A program made the translations under genes and the position numbers. Shown piece after piece: positions 8,717-17,439 of a stretch of 64,000 nt of DNA. The stretch comes from Arthrobacter bambusae (lineage in GTDB: Bacteria > Actinomycetota > Actinomycetes > Actinomycetales > Micrococcaceae): the NCBI RefSeq assembly GCF_030812595.1, contig NZ_JAUSSZ010000001.1, positions 310,001-374,000 of the forward strand, read 5' to 3'. Position 1 is the stretch's first letter; each line of letters begins with the position of its first letter. The notes under the pieces are model-generated. The model had not been told where the DNA came from. It saw nothing but the letters and a program-made list of their open reading frames with translations, and ran no database searches.

Positions 8717-9139
8717 ATGGCCGTAGGAGACAACATCCGCAAGGCGGCAGAAAACGCGATGGAGGACCTGGCCGGGGTTTCCCAACCGACGGACGACGGG
8801 AATGTCCCCGAGCCCGGCACGCGGGATGACGACGTGCAGAGCTACTCCTCGATCAGTGAAGGCTCAAACGCCGCGCATGATGCGGCGCCCGAGGCAGCGG
8901 CCAAATCCCCTGGCGTGGCCGGCGGAACCAGGCGGAGCGGCAGCGATGATGCTCGGGTCCGGGAATCCGCTTCGGAAGAGAACGACGACGGGACTGGTAC
9001 CCGCGAGGTCCGGGAACCGCGGGATGTGCCAGGTCCTGCCGGGTTGCCGGAACCGGATCCCGCGCAGTTGCGGGCGGACCCCTCTGAGGCTGGGGAGGAC
9101 CCTTCCAGCACGCCCGGGCGGGTTGGACCGGAGGAGTAA
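8717..9139 (+). CDS. Hydrophilic protein with CsbD-like N-terminus
   Basis: The product has 140 aa. ATG 8717 follows AGGAGG (8701-8706) and a second purine run. The first 20 residues (GDNIRKAAENAMEDLAG) resemble the start of CsbD-family stress proteins, a weak match. The remainder is acidic, low-complexity and probably disordered. It is followed after 3 nt by the 67-residue protein at 9143. Upstream lies the palindromic promoter element shared with the sigma factor gene, consistent with a stress regulon. The CsbD relation is tentative. Confidence 0.7.
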   Translation: MAVGDNIRKAAENAMEDLAGVSQPTDDGNVPEPGTRDDDVQSYSSISEGSNAAHDAAPEAAAKSPGVAGGTRRSGSDDARVRESASEENDDGTGTREVREPRDVPGPAGLPEPDPAQLRADPSEAGEDPSSTPGRVGPEE

Positions 9140-9142
9140 CTC

Positions 9143-9346
9143 ATGGGATCCCTCAAAGACCGGAAGAAGTTCAGGGACATCAAAGTGGGGGACATGGTCG
9201 AAATCAGCGGACTTGACTTCCAGGTCCGCTCCGCTGTGCGGCGGGGACGGATTGTTGAAGTCGAGGTTCAGGAGAACGACGGAGCCGTAATTACCATCAG
9301 CGGTGTTCCCGGCGCACGGATTCTCCTCGCACCCAAATCCCGGTAG
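9143..9346 (+). CDS. Small conserved-looking protein, probable beta-barrel
   Basis: The product has 67 aa, with ATG 9143 overlapping the preceding gene's purine-rich end. Alternating hydrophobic and charged residues (KVGDMVEISG, GRIVEVEVQEN, AVITISGVPG) suggest a small SH3-like or KOW-like beta-barrel rather than a disordered protein. I do not recognise the family; DUF1918-type barrels are a possible comparison. It appears co-transcribed with the gene at 8717. Confidence 0.68.
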   Translation: MGSLKDRKKFRDIKVGDMVEISGLDFQVRSAVRRGRIVEVEVQENDGAVITISGVPGARILLAPKSR

Positions 9347-9402
9347 CGCGTCCCGCTTGTTTTCATGACGAGAGTGCTTGTCCGACAGGCAAGGCTTGTT
9401 TA

Positions 9403-9419
9403 ATAAGCATGCTTATGAT
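9403..9419 (+). promoter_or_regulatory. Palindrome ATAAGCATGCTTAT overlapping a TATGAT -10 element
   Basis: Positions 9403-9416 are a perfect 14-bp palindrome. Its right arm overlaps TATGAT (9414-9419), a near-consensus -10 hexamer about 55 bp before the sigma factor start. The arrangement TAAG-N4-CTTA followed by an AT-rich -10 is the same as at 8495-8512. It is probably the operator and promoter of the sigma factor gene. No good -35 is visible. Confidence 0.55.
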
Positions 9420-9474
9420 TCCCTGCTCTAAAGTCTTGCAGCAGGCTCGTGGCCTCTATGTGGAGCGGTGTTGC

Positions 9475-10521
9475 ATGGAAAATCCGCCCTCGTTGCCAAT
9501 TTTCGAAAACCCAGCCGATAGCGTCGAGATCCCGGGTGACGTCCACGGTAGTAGTCGTTTGCGCGGTGTCTTTGAGATGCGCGGTGTCTTCGAGAATCGC
9601 TTGGTCCTACAGCATCTGTATCTCGCGGAGGTGCTCGCGGCCCGTTTCGCCGGCGGCGCGCGGGAACGTGCCGACCTCAGGCAGGTCGCGTACCTGGGGC
9701 TCGTGAAGGCGGCCAAGACGTTCGATCCTGGCAGGGGGTCCACCTTCATGGCTTACGTTATCCCTACCATCCGGGGCGAGCTGAAGCGCTATTTGCGGGA
9801 TCACTGCTGGATGATCCGGCCTCCCCGGAATATCCAGGACGCACGGACGGTCCTGAATAAGGTCCAGGACGAGTTGACTCAACGACTTCAGCGCGTCCCG
9901 ACCGACGCCGAGGTGGCACACGCGATGGGAGTTTCCTTAACGGTCGTCCGCGAGGCCAGGACCGCCGGCCAAAGCATGCAATTGGAAACCCTCGACGCCA
10001 CGGGTCCTTGTTCTTCGCCGGAAGGCATGGTCGCGGCTTCCCACGACGGCGGCATTGAACAGCTGGAAGACATGCTCTGCCTGCGCGAGGCTCTTGAGTC
10101 CCTGGACCCGGCGGACAGGGATTTGCTATACAGGCGCTTCTATTTGGAGGAAACCCAATCGGAGTTGGGACGAAGGCTCGGTCTATCCCAAATGCAGGTT
10201 TCCCGCCGGCTCGCCAGGATCCTGATGCAACTTCAGCGGATCCTGTCGGATGAACCTTTAGCGGAATCCGAACTCAGCGAAGCGCAGCTCAAAGCACCCC
10301 AAGGTCGCCAAGCGCGCCAAGGACATCTTGCACCTGTACCGCCAGGAGCGCGGGGTCCGGGTCGGGTGCAAAGAGGATGCCCCGGCGAAGGTCCGCCCTC
10401 GTTAGCACGCGGTGCGGGCCGGGAGGCGGTCCCCACCTGTCCTCGGACGCAGGACCGAACAGAACTACCGACGGCCGGCCATAAGTGGACGCCAAATGGG
10501 CCGCTCCCGTATCAGCGGTGA
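9475..10521 (+). CDS. RNA polymerase sigma factor, SigB/SigF/SigG subfamily
   Basis: The product has 348 aa from ATG 9475 (GGAG 9 nt upstream); an in-frame ATG at 9409 would fall inside the promoter palindrome. Region 2 (ADLRQVAYLGLVKAAKTFDP, about residues 63-82) is typical of the stress/sporulation group. Region 3 follows (PTDAEVAHAMGVS), and region 4 (SELGRRLGLSQMQVSRRLAR) ends near residue 258. The remaining 90 residues have no sigma-factor counterpart and are read antisense to the GT9 gene at 10289-11281. They probably arose by loss of the native stop. No anti-sigma factor gene is adjacent. Confidence 0.9.
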   Translation: MENPPSLPIFENPADSVEIPGDVHGSSRLRGVFEMRGVFENRLVLQHLYLAEVLAARFAGGARERADLRQVAYLGLVKAAKTFDPGRGSTFMAYVIPTIRGELKRYLRDHCWMIRPPRNIQDARTVLNKVQDELTQRLQRVPTDAEVAHAMGVSLTVVREARTAGQSMQLETLDATGPCSSPEGMVAASHDGGIEQLEDMLCLREALESLDPADRDLLYRRFYLEETQSELGRRLGLSQMQVSRRLARILMQLQRILSDEPLAESELSEAQLKAPQGRQARQGHLAPVPPGARGPGRVQRGCPGEGPPSLARGAGREAVPTCPRTQDRTELPTAGHKWTPNGPLPYQR

Positions 10522-11281
10522 CCACGAGCCGACTGTCTGCGACGTACGCTGCGAATTGGCCCAGGGAGAGAGACCCCGCTTTGACCGCCTCGTCAGCAAG
10601 GCCGGCTAATGCGGCTGTGGTCAATGCCCGCCCACGATCCGACTCTCCGCCGGTAATCACCACCCGATGGCCTCTGGCCGATAATTCACCGGCAACCGCC
10701 GCGAAGCGTTCCACGGGCCAGAGCCTGCTACCGCTGGCGGCTCCGACATGGACAACGCTGGCGCCCATGTTCGCGCCGACGGCGCCGAATGAGGGCCGTT
10801 CGAGGCTGCACTCTGAGGCATCGGCCGGAATCCCGTGCCAGCGAAGCAGACGGCACCATCGCTCCCTTTCGTTCATTTCCTCCACCCACACGGGACCGTC
10901 CGAACCGGACCCTTTGTCAGCGGGGGAGCGGTGCCCGATCGTCCGATTCGCCCGGAGTTCGCTAATCAGGGCCTGGCTCTCGGGACCCTTGCCGTGCAGG
11001 TTGACCGCGACGTCGACTGTTCCAGGTTCTAGCGCAATTGCGGTTTCCAAGCCTGCCGTGGGTAGGAGTTCCCAGCCTGGTAACAGGGCAACTATGTCCG
11101 AGAGCCATTCCGGCGCGGCAAGTGTCAGGCGATGTCCTGGGAACGCCCGCCGGAGGGCGTGGAAGGCGGGAACCCCGACGAGCAGATCCCCCAGGCCAAG
11201 TGCGCGCAGGGCCAGGAGCCGGGGACGGTCGCGTGTGGCCTGGGGTGCTGTCAGTGGAGCCTCCTGAGCGTGCGTCGCCAT
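10289..11281 (-). CDS. Glycosyltransferase family 9 protein (heptosyltransferase-like)
   Basis: The product has 330 aa. An N-terminal LGLGDLLVGVPAFHALRR segment and a C-terminal donor-binding half (RLWPVERFAAVA, HRVVITGG, VVTADTGAAHLA with GRPSVVLFGP) are hallmarks of GT9, whose members transfer heptose from ADP-heptose. ATG 11281 follows AAGGTG. It is divergent from the gmhB-led operon, with 79 bp between, so one regulatory region may serve both. Its 3' end overlaps the sigma factor tail by 233 bp. The acceptor is unknown; with no LPS expected in this host it is probably a wall or secreted glycan. Confidence 0.92.
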   Translation of the reverse strand: MATHAQEAPLTAPQATRDRPRLLALRALGLGDLLVGVPAFHALRRAFPGHRLTLAAPEWLSDIVALLPGWELLPTAGLETAIALEPGTVDVAVNLHGKGPESQALISELRANRTIGHRSPADKGSGSDGPVWVEEMNERERWCRLLRWHGIPADASECSLERPSFGAVGANMGASVVHVGAASGSRLWPVERFAAVAGELSARGHRVVITGGESDRGRALTTAALAGLADEAVKAGSLSLGQFAAYVADSRLVVTADTGAAHLASTYGRPSVVLFGPASEDRWGPPPGPHRVLTRADLRRGILFAPDPDPALLAVQVQDVLGALGDLGVL

Positions 11282-11360
11282 CTTTCACCTTTCCGGTGGC
11301 TGGCCGAAAAGAAATTGCGGAAGCGGGTTTAGTTCCAGCGTTTGTGGGAATTAGGAAGGT

Positions 11361-11900
11361 ATGGAAGCCGAGGCCACTACTCCGGTCCGGGCCATCCTAT
11401 TCGACAGGGATGGCACGCTGATAGAGGACGTACCGTACAACTCCGATCCCGCGAAGGTCCGCGCGATGAAGGGCGCGGTCAGCGCTCTCCGACTCGTTCG
11501 TCACCGGGGCCTCTCGACTGGGGTCGTGACCAATCAATCAGGGGTAGCTCGCGGAATCTTCGGCAAAGATGACGTTGACCGCATCAACGGCCGGGTCGAG
11601 GCACTCCTAGGAGAGTTCGACGTGTGGGAGGTCTGCCCGCATGCTCCGGAGGACGGTTGCGAATGCCGGAAACCTGCCCCGGGCATGATCATAAGTGCCT
11701 GCCGGAGGCTGGGAATCGTCACGGCCGAGGTCGCATACATCGGCGATATCGGCAGCGATATCGAAGCTGCACAGTCGGCGGGGGCCAGGAGCGTGCTGGT
11801 ACCGACGCCCGCGACAAGGATCGAAGAAATTGAAGCCGCGCCCTTGGTGGCCAAAGACCTCCTGCAGGCCGTCACGTTGGTATTGGGGCAAGCAGCGTGA
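11361..11900 (+). CDS. gmhB: D-glycero-D-manno-heptose 1,7-bisphosphate 7-phosphatase (HAD-IIIA)
   Basis: The product has 179 aa. FDRDGTLIED (residues 14-23) holds the two catalytic Asp residues, VVTNQSGVARG is motif II, CPHAPEDGCECRKP is the zinc-loop with motif III, and YIGDIGSDIEAA is motif IV. This set is diagnostic of GmhB. It removes the 7-phosphate in ADP-heptose synthesis. It starts an operon in which each of the next five genes overlaps its predecessor by 4 nt, so synthesis and transfer of heptose appear translationally coupled. Confidence 0.95.
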   Translation: MEAEATTPVRAILFDRDGTLIEDVPYNSDPAKVRAMKGAVSALRLVRHRGLSTGVVTNQSGVARGIFGKDDVDRINGRVEALLGEFDVWEVCPHAPEDGCECRKPAPGMIISACRRLGIVTAEVAYIGDIGSDIEAAQSAGARSVLVPTPATRIEEIEAAPLVAKDLLQAVTLVLGQAA

Positions 11901-13003
11901 GCCCGGTTCTCGTGGCTCGCCTCGACGGCGCCGGAGACGTCCTCTTGGCCGGGCCCGCCGTGCGCGCAGTTGCCAGAGGCCATGATGCCCGCACGCCCGA
12001 TCGACTGTTGTTCCTTTGCGGTCCTGAGGGGCAGGCGGCGGCCGCCATGCTGCCGGGCGTCACGGAAGTCTTCAGCTGGTCCGCCCCTTGGATCGTGAAC
12101 CCTCCCGTTGAAGCGACTATTGCGCATCTGGACCAACTCGTGAACTATGTCCGCGACTCCAGGATCGGTGAAGCAGTCATACTGACGTCCTTCCATCAGT
12201 CGCCCCTGCCCCTCGCCCTTTTGCTCCGGCGTGCGGGAGTGCGACGGATCACGGGTGCGTCCACGGACTACGCGGGATCCCTTCTCGACGTCAGGCTCAT
12301 TCCCGGGGAGGACTTTCCTGAGGAACAACCCGAAGCGCGGCGTGCCCTTGGGATTGCGGGCGCCGCTGGCTTCCATTTGCCGGCCGGAGATGATGGAAGG
12401 CTGCAAGTCTCAGGTGTCGCCGATGCACGGGCCCTTGTGGGGGACGGACCCTACATCGTGGTCCATCCCGGTGCCGCCGTCCCGGCCCGGTCCTGGCCGG
12501 TCCTTCACCATGTTGCCGCCGTTGAGCTTCTTCAAGGCGCCGGACGTCGGGTCGTCGTGACCGGCGGCCCCGGCGAAACAGACTTAACCGCCACAGTTGC
12601 CGGCCCGTCGGCACTCGATCTCGGCGGCCGGACGGATTTCAAGACCCTGGCGGGGGTCATCGCGGGTGCGAGCGTCCTCATAACCGGCAATACCGGACCC
12701 GCCCACTTGGCCGCCGCAGTCGGAACGCCCGTGGTTTCGCTGTTTTCCCCGGTGGTACCGGCGATCAAGTGGGCGCCTTACAAAGTGCCGCTCGAGCTGC
12801 TCGGGGATCAGGAGGCACCGTGCAAATTGAGCCGGGCCCGCGAATGTCCAATTCCCGGACATCCCTGCCTTGCCTCCGTCAGCCCCGAGCAGGTGGTTGA
12901 AGCGGCCGAGCGGCTGATCCACGGCGTGGCCTCGATTTCGTCCCGTCTGCGAACACCGCCTCCGGTGGATCCGCCGCTCGGGGACTGGAGGGACCTGCGA
13001 TGA
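11897..13003 (+). CDS. Glycosyltransferase family 9 protein (heptosyltransferase-like)
   Basis: The product has 368 aa from GTG 11897, overlapping the gmhB stop (GTGA). LVARLDGAGDVLLAGPAVRA at the N-terminus and the donor site VLITGNTGPAHLAAAVGTPV near residue 255 identify GT9. A KLSRARECPIPGHPCLASV segment near the C-terminus is typical of the family. It lies between gmhB and another transferase, so its donor is probably ADP-heptose made by this operon. The acceptor is unknown. Confidence 0.93.
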   Translation: MSPVLVARLDGAGDVLLAGPAVRAVARGHDARTPDRLLFLCGPEGQAAAAMLPGVTEVFSWSAPWIVNPPVEATIAHLDQLVNYVRDSRIGEAVILTSFHQSPLPLALLLRRAGVRRITGASTDYAGSLLDVRLIPGEDFPEEQPEARRALGIAGAAGFHLPAGDDGRLQVSGVADARALVGDGPYIVVHPGAAVPARSWPVLHHVAAVELLQGAGRRVVVTGGPGETDLTATVAGPSALDLGGRTDFKTLAGVIAGASVLITGNTGPAHLAAAVGTPVVSLFSPVVPAIKWAPYKVPLELLGDQEAPCKLSRARECPIPGHPCLASVSPEQVVEAAERLIHGVASISSRLRTPPPVDPPLGDWRDLR

Positions 13004-14028
13004 GGCTTTTGCTGTGGCATGTACACGGTTCGTGGACCGACGCATTCGTCCGGGGCCGCCATGAGTACCTCCTGCCGGTCCTCCCGGAAGGAGGGGCCTG
13101 GGGTTTGGGCCGGGCGGACCGGCCGTGGCCGGACTCCGTCCGGGAGGTATCGTTGGCGAGCCTGGAGGCGGATAGCATTGACGCCGTCGTCCTCCAGCGC
13201 CCTGAGGAGATAGCAGAGGTGTCGCGTGTCCTGGGCGTTCGTCCGGGTCCCGAACTGCCGGCAATCTATGTCGAGCACAACACGCCAAAGGGGAACGTAC
13301 CCTTCGCCCGGCATCCCTTGGCGGAGCAGCGCGACATTCCCATTGCCCACGTGACGCATTTCAACGAGCTCTTCTGGGACAACGGATTGGCGAGGACGTT
13401 GGTGATCGAGCACGGAATCCCGGACCCCGGCTACCTCTACTCCGGAGACCAGGCCGAGCTGGGCGTGGTGGTCAACGAACCCGTCAGGCGGGGCCGCGTC
13501 ACAGGGACCGACCTCCTTCCCCGCTTCGCGTCGGTTGCCCCCCTCCGGGTCTTTGGCATGCGCGCCGCAGAATTGCCCGAGGCTACCGGTATCGGCCCTT
13601 CGCGACTGACCGTACGGGGCGATTTGCCTACGGCCGGGCTCCACGCCGAGCTCGCGCGATGCCGGGCTTACCTGCATCCGATGCGGTGGACCTCCCTGGG
13701 TTTGTCACTCCTGGAAGCGATGCATCTCGGGATGCCGGTGCTGGCCCTGGCCACGACGGAAGCCGGCCGGGCCGTTCCGCCCGAAGCCGGGGCCATTTCC
13801 ACTGATGTGGATGAGTTACGCCGGTGCGCCCGGATGCTCGTGGACGAACCGGAGGAAGCACGACGGCGGGGTCTCGCCGCCCGGGAGGCGGTACTGAAAC
13901 GCTACGGCTTGGCCAGGTTCCTGGCCGACTGGGACGCGGCCCTCACCGCGGTAGCAACACAATCCGTCGAATCACTGCGACACGAACAACGAGTCCTGGT
14001 CTCGGACCGAGAAAGGAACACGCGTTGA
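13000..14028 (+). CDS. Glycosyltransferase (GT-B, family 4-like)
   Basis: The product has 342 aa from ATG 13000 (ATGA overlap with the previous gene). The C-terminal half has the GT-B pattern: LHPMRWTSLGLSLLEAMHLG (about residues 224-243), an E-x7-E-type donor motif, then GMPVLALATTEAGRAVPPEAG. The N-terminal half (LLLWHVHGSWTDAFVRGRHE) matches a group of short actinobacterial transferases with a reduced first domain. Sugar donor and acceptor cannot be read from the sequence. It is translationally coupled on both sides. Confidence 0.85.
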   Translation: MRLLLWHVHGSWTDAFVRGRHEYLLPVLPEGGAWGLGRADRPWPDSVREVSLASLEADSIDAVVLQRPEEIAEVSRVLGVRPGPELPAIYVEHNTPKGNVPFARHPLAEQRDIPIAHVTHFNELFWDNGLARTLVIEHGIPDPGYLYSGDQAELGVVVNEPVRRGRVTGTDLLPRFASVAPLRVFGMRAAELPEATGIGPSRLTVRGDLPTAGLHAELARCRAYLHPMRWTSLGLSLLEAMHLGMPVLALATTEAGRAVPPEAGAISTDVDELRRCARMLVDEPEEARRRGLAAREAVLKRYGLARFLADWDAALTAVATQSVESLRHEQRVLVSDRERNTR

Positions 14029-15308
14029 AAATCGCCATGGTTTCAGAACACGCCAGTCCCTTGGCTGCTTTGGGCGGGGTGGACGCCGGCGGCCAGAACG
14101 TCCACGTCGCCGCACTGTCTGCCGCCCTGGCGCGCCGCGGTCACCGGGTTACCGTGTACACGCGCCGCGATTCGACGAAGCTTGCCGCGCGCGTCAAGGT
14201 GATGCGTGGCTTCGAGGTGGTGCACGTTGACGCCGGCCCGCCATGCCACGTCCCCAAGGACGAGCTCCTTCCCTATATGGGAGAACTCGCCGAGGGGATG
14301 GTGCGGGACTGGGCAGCCGGAGTGCCGGATATTGTGCACGCGCATTTTTGGATGTCCGGACTTGCCGCCCTCAAGGCGGTCCACCGAGAATTCGCCTTCC
14401 AGGGAGCGGACGGCACGAGGGGTACCCCGCTCCCGGTAGTCCAGACCTTCCACGCCTTGGGGACCGTGAAGCGGCGGTACCAAGGTTCAAGCGATACCAG
14501 CCCGGTGGAACGCCGTCACCTGGAACCGTTGGTGGGGCGCTCGGTGGACCGGATTCTGGCCACCTGCCCAGATGAGGTCCTGGAACTGAAAGCGATGGGC
14601 ATCGACCCCCTGAAGGTCTCCGTCGCTCCGTGCGGGGTGGATCTCGCCAGGTTCACCCCGGAGGGGGAGGTGGAGGCGCGAAATCGAAGCCATCGGATCC
14701 TCTCGGTAGGCCGCCTGGTGCCGAGGAAGGGCGTAGACCTGGTGATCCAGTCGTTGTCGATCCTTCGGGATTCGGGGATCGGCGACGTCGAACTTGTCAT
14801 TGCCGGAGGCGGCGCCGAGGGCGAGGACTCCGCCATGGACCCGGAAGCCCGTCGCTTGCAGGATGCCGCCGAAAGGTATGGCGTGCGGGATCAGGTCACG
14901 TTCCGAGGGCAAATGTCGCGCGACGCCATGCCCGCACTGTTCAGGAGCGCCGACGTCGTGGCATGCACGCCGTGGTACGAACCGTTCGGAATCGTGCCCC
15001 TCGAAGCAATGGCCTGCGGCATACCCGTAGTGGCTGCCGCGGTGGGCGGGCTGCAGGACTCTGTGGTGCATGGCGAGACAGGGTTACACGTTCCCCCCAA
15101 GGACCCGCAGGCGATCGCGTCGGCCATCCACTCTTTGCTCACCAATCCAGCATTTGCCCGGAAGCTCGGGAAGGCTGGCCGCAAGCGTGCCCAGTCGCGG
15201 TTCTCCTGGGAACTTGTTGCCGCGGAGAGCGAAAAAGCCTATCTCCTGGCGATTCGGAAGACGCTTGGTGCGGCGGAGGCTGCAGTCATGCAAGGAGCGG
15301 CATCGTGA
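14025..15308 (+). CDS. Glycosyltransferase family 4 protein
   Basis: The product has 427 aa. TTG 14025 is used because AAGGA lies 8 nt upstream, it overlaps the previous stop by 4 nt, and the protein then begins KIAMVSEHASP as usual for GT4. LGGVDAGGQNVHVAALSAAL is the acceptor-domain glycine loop; ILSVGRLVPRKGVDLVIQSL and WYEPFGIVPLEAMACGIPVV are the donor-domain signatures with the E-x7-E motif. The closest known types are MshA-like and sucrose-phosphate-synthase-like transferases. It is part of the heptose operon. Confidence 0.93.
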   Translation: MKIAMVSEHASPLAALGGVDAGGQNVHVAALSAALARRGHRVTVYTRRDSTKLAARVKVMRGFEVVHVDAGPPCHVPKDELLPYMGELAEGMVRDWAAGVPDIVHAHFWMSGLAALKAVHREFAFQGADGTRGTPLPVVQTFHALGTVKRRYQGSSDTSPVERRHLEPLVGRSVDRILATCPDEVLELKAMGIDPLKVSVAPCGVDLARFTPEGEVEARNRSHRILSVGRLVPRKGVDLVIQSLSILRDSGIGDVELVIAGGGAEGEDSAMDPEARRLQDAAERYGVRDQVTFRGQMSRDAMPALFRSADVVACTPWYEPFGIVPLEAMACGIPVVAAAVGGLQDSVVHGETGLHVPPKDPQAIASAIHSLLTNPAFARKLGKAGRKRAQSRFSWELVAAESEKAYLLAIRKTLGAAEAAVMQGAAS

Positions 15309-16021
15309 GTATCGAGCGCGCCATGAACAGCTTGGCCGTGCCGGACGTGCGCCGGACCGGGCTTGGCTCCCTGTCTACGGACCGCGCGGAAGGGCAGGGC
15401 CCGGTCCTTCTCGAGGCCGACCCCTTGACCGCAGTCCTCAGCCATCTCGACAATGTGATTCCCGCCTTGGCGTCACTGCGGAAACAAGCCGAACACCTCA
15501 CGCAATGGGGCTGCGAACTCGCCCTCCGCCTCCTTTCCGGGCAACGGCTCATGGTAGCGGGAAACGGCGGCTCGGCCGCGGAAGCCCAGCATCTGACCGC
15601 GGAGCTTGTGGGGCGTTTCGATGGCGAACGCCGGCCATTCTCAGCGATCGCGCTGCACGCGGAAACGTCGGCCGTGACCGCTATCGCGAACGACTACGGG
15701 TATGAGGAAGTCTTCGCCCGCCAGGTCCGGGCGCATGGCCGCGCAGGCGATGTCCTCCTCCTCCTGTCAACGAGCGGCAGGAGCCCCAACCTCCTCCGGG
15801 CGGCGGAGGCCGCAAAAGTCTCCGGAATCGCAAGCTGGGCCCTCACCGGTCCGGGGCCGAACCCCTTGGCTGAAAGCTGTGACGAAGCCGTGGCGATAGA
15901 TGCCCTTGCGGCGAACTCCCAAGAGGGCCATTTGATCGCCCTGCACGCGGTATGCCGCGCGTTTGACTCCGTCATCGCGCGAACTAGCCGCGAACCAAGG
16001 ACTGAAGGAATCCGGCCATGA
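15305..16021 (+). CDS. gmhA: Phosphoheptose isomerase (SIS domain)
   Basis: The product has 238 aa from GTG 15305 (GTGA overlap); ATG 15323 is an alternative. A single SIS domain begins near residue 78 with VAGNGGSAAEAQHLTAEL, continues with AVTAIANDYGYEEVFARQV, and includes LLLSTSGRSPNLLRAA. All are GmhA signatures. It converts sedoheptulose 7-phosphate to heptose 7-phosphate, the first step of the pathway. The 45-residue N-terminal extension is longer than in E. coli GmhA. Confidence 0.94.
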   Translation: MSIERAMNSLAVPDVRRTGLGSLSTDRAEGQGPVLLEADPLTAVLSHLDNVIPALASLRKQAEHLTQWGCELALRLLSGQRLMVAGNGGSAAEAQHLTAELVGRFDGERRPFSAIALHAETSAVTAIANDYGYEEVFARQVRAHGRAGDVLLLLSTSGRSPNLLRAAEAAKVSGIASWALTGPGPNPLAESCDEAVAIDALAANSQEGHLIALHAVCRAFDSVIARTSREPRTEGIRP

Positions 16022-17388
16022 GGATCGTCGTCGTTGGGGACGTCCTGCTCGACGTCGATGTCATCGGTGAGGCCTCGCGGCTTTCTCCGGACGCGCCTGT
16101 GCCGGTCGTGGACGTATCCAAGGAGGAAGCCAGGGCCGGCGGAGCCGGACTTGTCGCCCGCATGCTCGCGAATGAAGACCATCGAACGACTCTCGTGACA
16201 GTCCTCGCCGACGATGAACCAGCACGCCGGCTGCACGAAACACTGGGTGGCATCAGGATGGTCGCGGGCCCCTCCAAGGCGCAAACGCCCGTCAAGACCC
16301 GGGTACGGGCCAACGGGCAATCGATCGTCCGCTTCGACCACGGCTGGCGTAAACCGCCCATGCCCGAAGTCAGCGACGCGATGCTGCGTGAGGTCGCGGA
16401 GGCGGACGCCGTCGTCGTGGCCGATTACGGCCGGGGACTCGCTGCCAACCACCGGCTCCGAAGTCTGCTTGAGAGCATGGCCGATACGGCCCATATCGTA
16501 TGGGACCCCCACCCTGCCGGGGCACCGCCCGTGAGTGGCGTCTCGGTGGTGACCCCCAACCTGGCTGAGGCGACACTCATGGCAAGTAGCTTCGCGGCCG
16601 CGACCGGGCTGCCGGGAAACAGGCCGGCCGCCCTTGCAAGCGCTCTGCTTGATCACTGGTCCAGCCAAGCCGTGGTGGTGACCTTGGGTTCGCAGGGAGC
16701 CCTTTTCATGGATCGGCGGTCCCGGTCTCCGCTAAGCATTCCAGTACCGTCAGCGATCCCCGGAGATACCTGCGGTGCCGGGGACAAACTCGCGGCGAGC
16801 CTTGTAGCGCGCTTGGCTGAAGGACTCGGGACTGAGGAAGCCGTGGTCGTCGCTGTAAATGATGCAGCAGAGTACCTTCGCGCCGGGGGAGTAGGCGCAC
16901 TTGCCCGATCTTTCCCGTCCACTTTCCCCACAGAAGCTGACGCGCTGGCTTTGGCGCGGCGCATACGTTCGCGCGGAGGAACGGTCGTTGCGACCGGAGG
17001 CTGCTTCGAGCTCCTCCACGCCGGGCACGTGAGGTCGCTGACCGCCGCGCGCTCCCTGGGCGACTGCCTGATCGTGTGCCTGAACTCCGACGACTCCGTC
17101 CGTCGGATCAAAGGCGAACAACGGCCGATCATGATGCAGGAAGACCGAAAAGAACTCTTGCTCGCAATGGAATGCGTGGATGCCGTCCTCGTGTTCGACG
17201 AGGATACGCCCGCAGCGTGCCTGGACATGCTCCGTCCGGACTTGTGGGTGAAAGGCGGCGACTACGATGCCGCCCAATTGCCCGAACGTGAGTTGGTGGA
17301 AAGCTGGGGCGGAAGCTGCACCACTGTTCCCTACTATCCCGCCAGGTCGTCCAGCCACTTTGCCGCCGCCCTCGACCGTGTCGGCTAA
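16018..17388 (+). CDS. hldE: HldE-type bifunctional heptose-7-phosphate kinase / heptose-1-phosphate adenylyltransferase (copy 1)
   Basis: The product has 456 aa, with ATG 16018 overlapping gmhA by 4 nt. Residues 1-305 form a ribokinase-type domain (VVGDVLLDVDVIGEASRLSP, PNLAEATLM, GDTCGAGDKLAASL with the catalytic Asp). Residues 320-456 are a nucleotidyltransferase (GGCFELLHAGHVRSL with HxGH, then LNSDDSVRRIKG and WVKGGDYD). Together they make ADP-heptose with GmhB acting between the two steps. It is the last tightly coupled gene of the operon. A second, less similar copy lies at 19461-20945. Confidence 0.94.
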   Translation: MRIVVVGDVLLDVDVIGEASRLSPDAPVPVVDVSKEEARAGGAGLVARMLANEDHRTTLVTVLADDEPARRLHETLGGIRMVAGPSKAQTPVKTRVRANGQSIVRFDHGWRKPPMPEVSDAMLREVAEADAVVVADYGRGLAANHRLRSLLESMADTAHIVWDPHPAGAPPVSGVSVVTPNLAEATLMASSFAAATGLPGNRPAALASALLDHWSSQAVVVTLGSQGALFMDRRSRSPLSIPVPSAIPGDTCGAGDKLAASLVARLAEGLGTEEAVVVAVNDAAEYLRAGGVGALARSFPSTFPTEADALALARRIRSRGGTVVATGGCFELLHAGHVRSLTAARSLGDCLIVCLNSDDSVRRIKGEQRPIMMQEDRKELLLAMECVDAVLVFDEDTPAACLDMLRPDLWVKGGDYDAAQLPERELVESWGGSCTTVPYYPARSSSHFAAALDRVG

Positions 17389-17439
17389 TCCCCTTTGACG
17401 TGTATCGGAATCAGGCAATCACCTAGCGATTGGAACACA

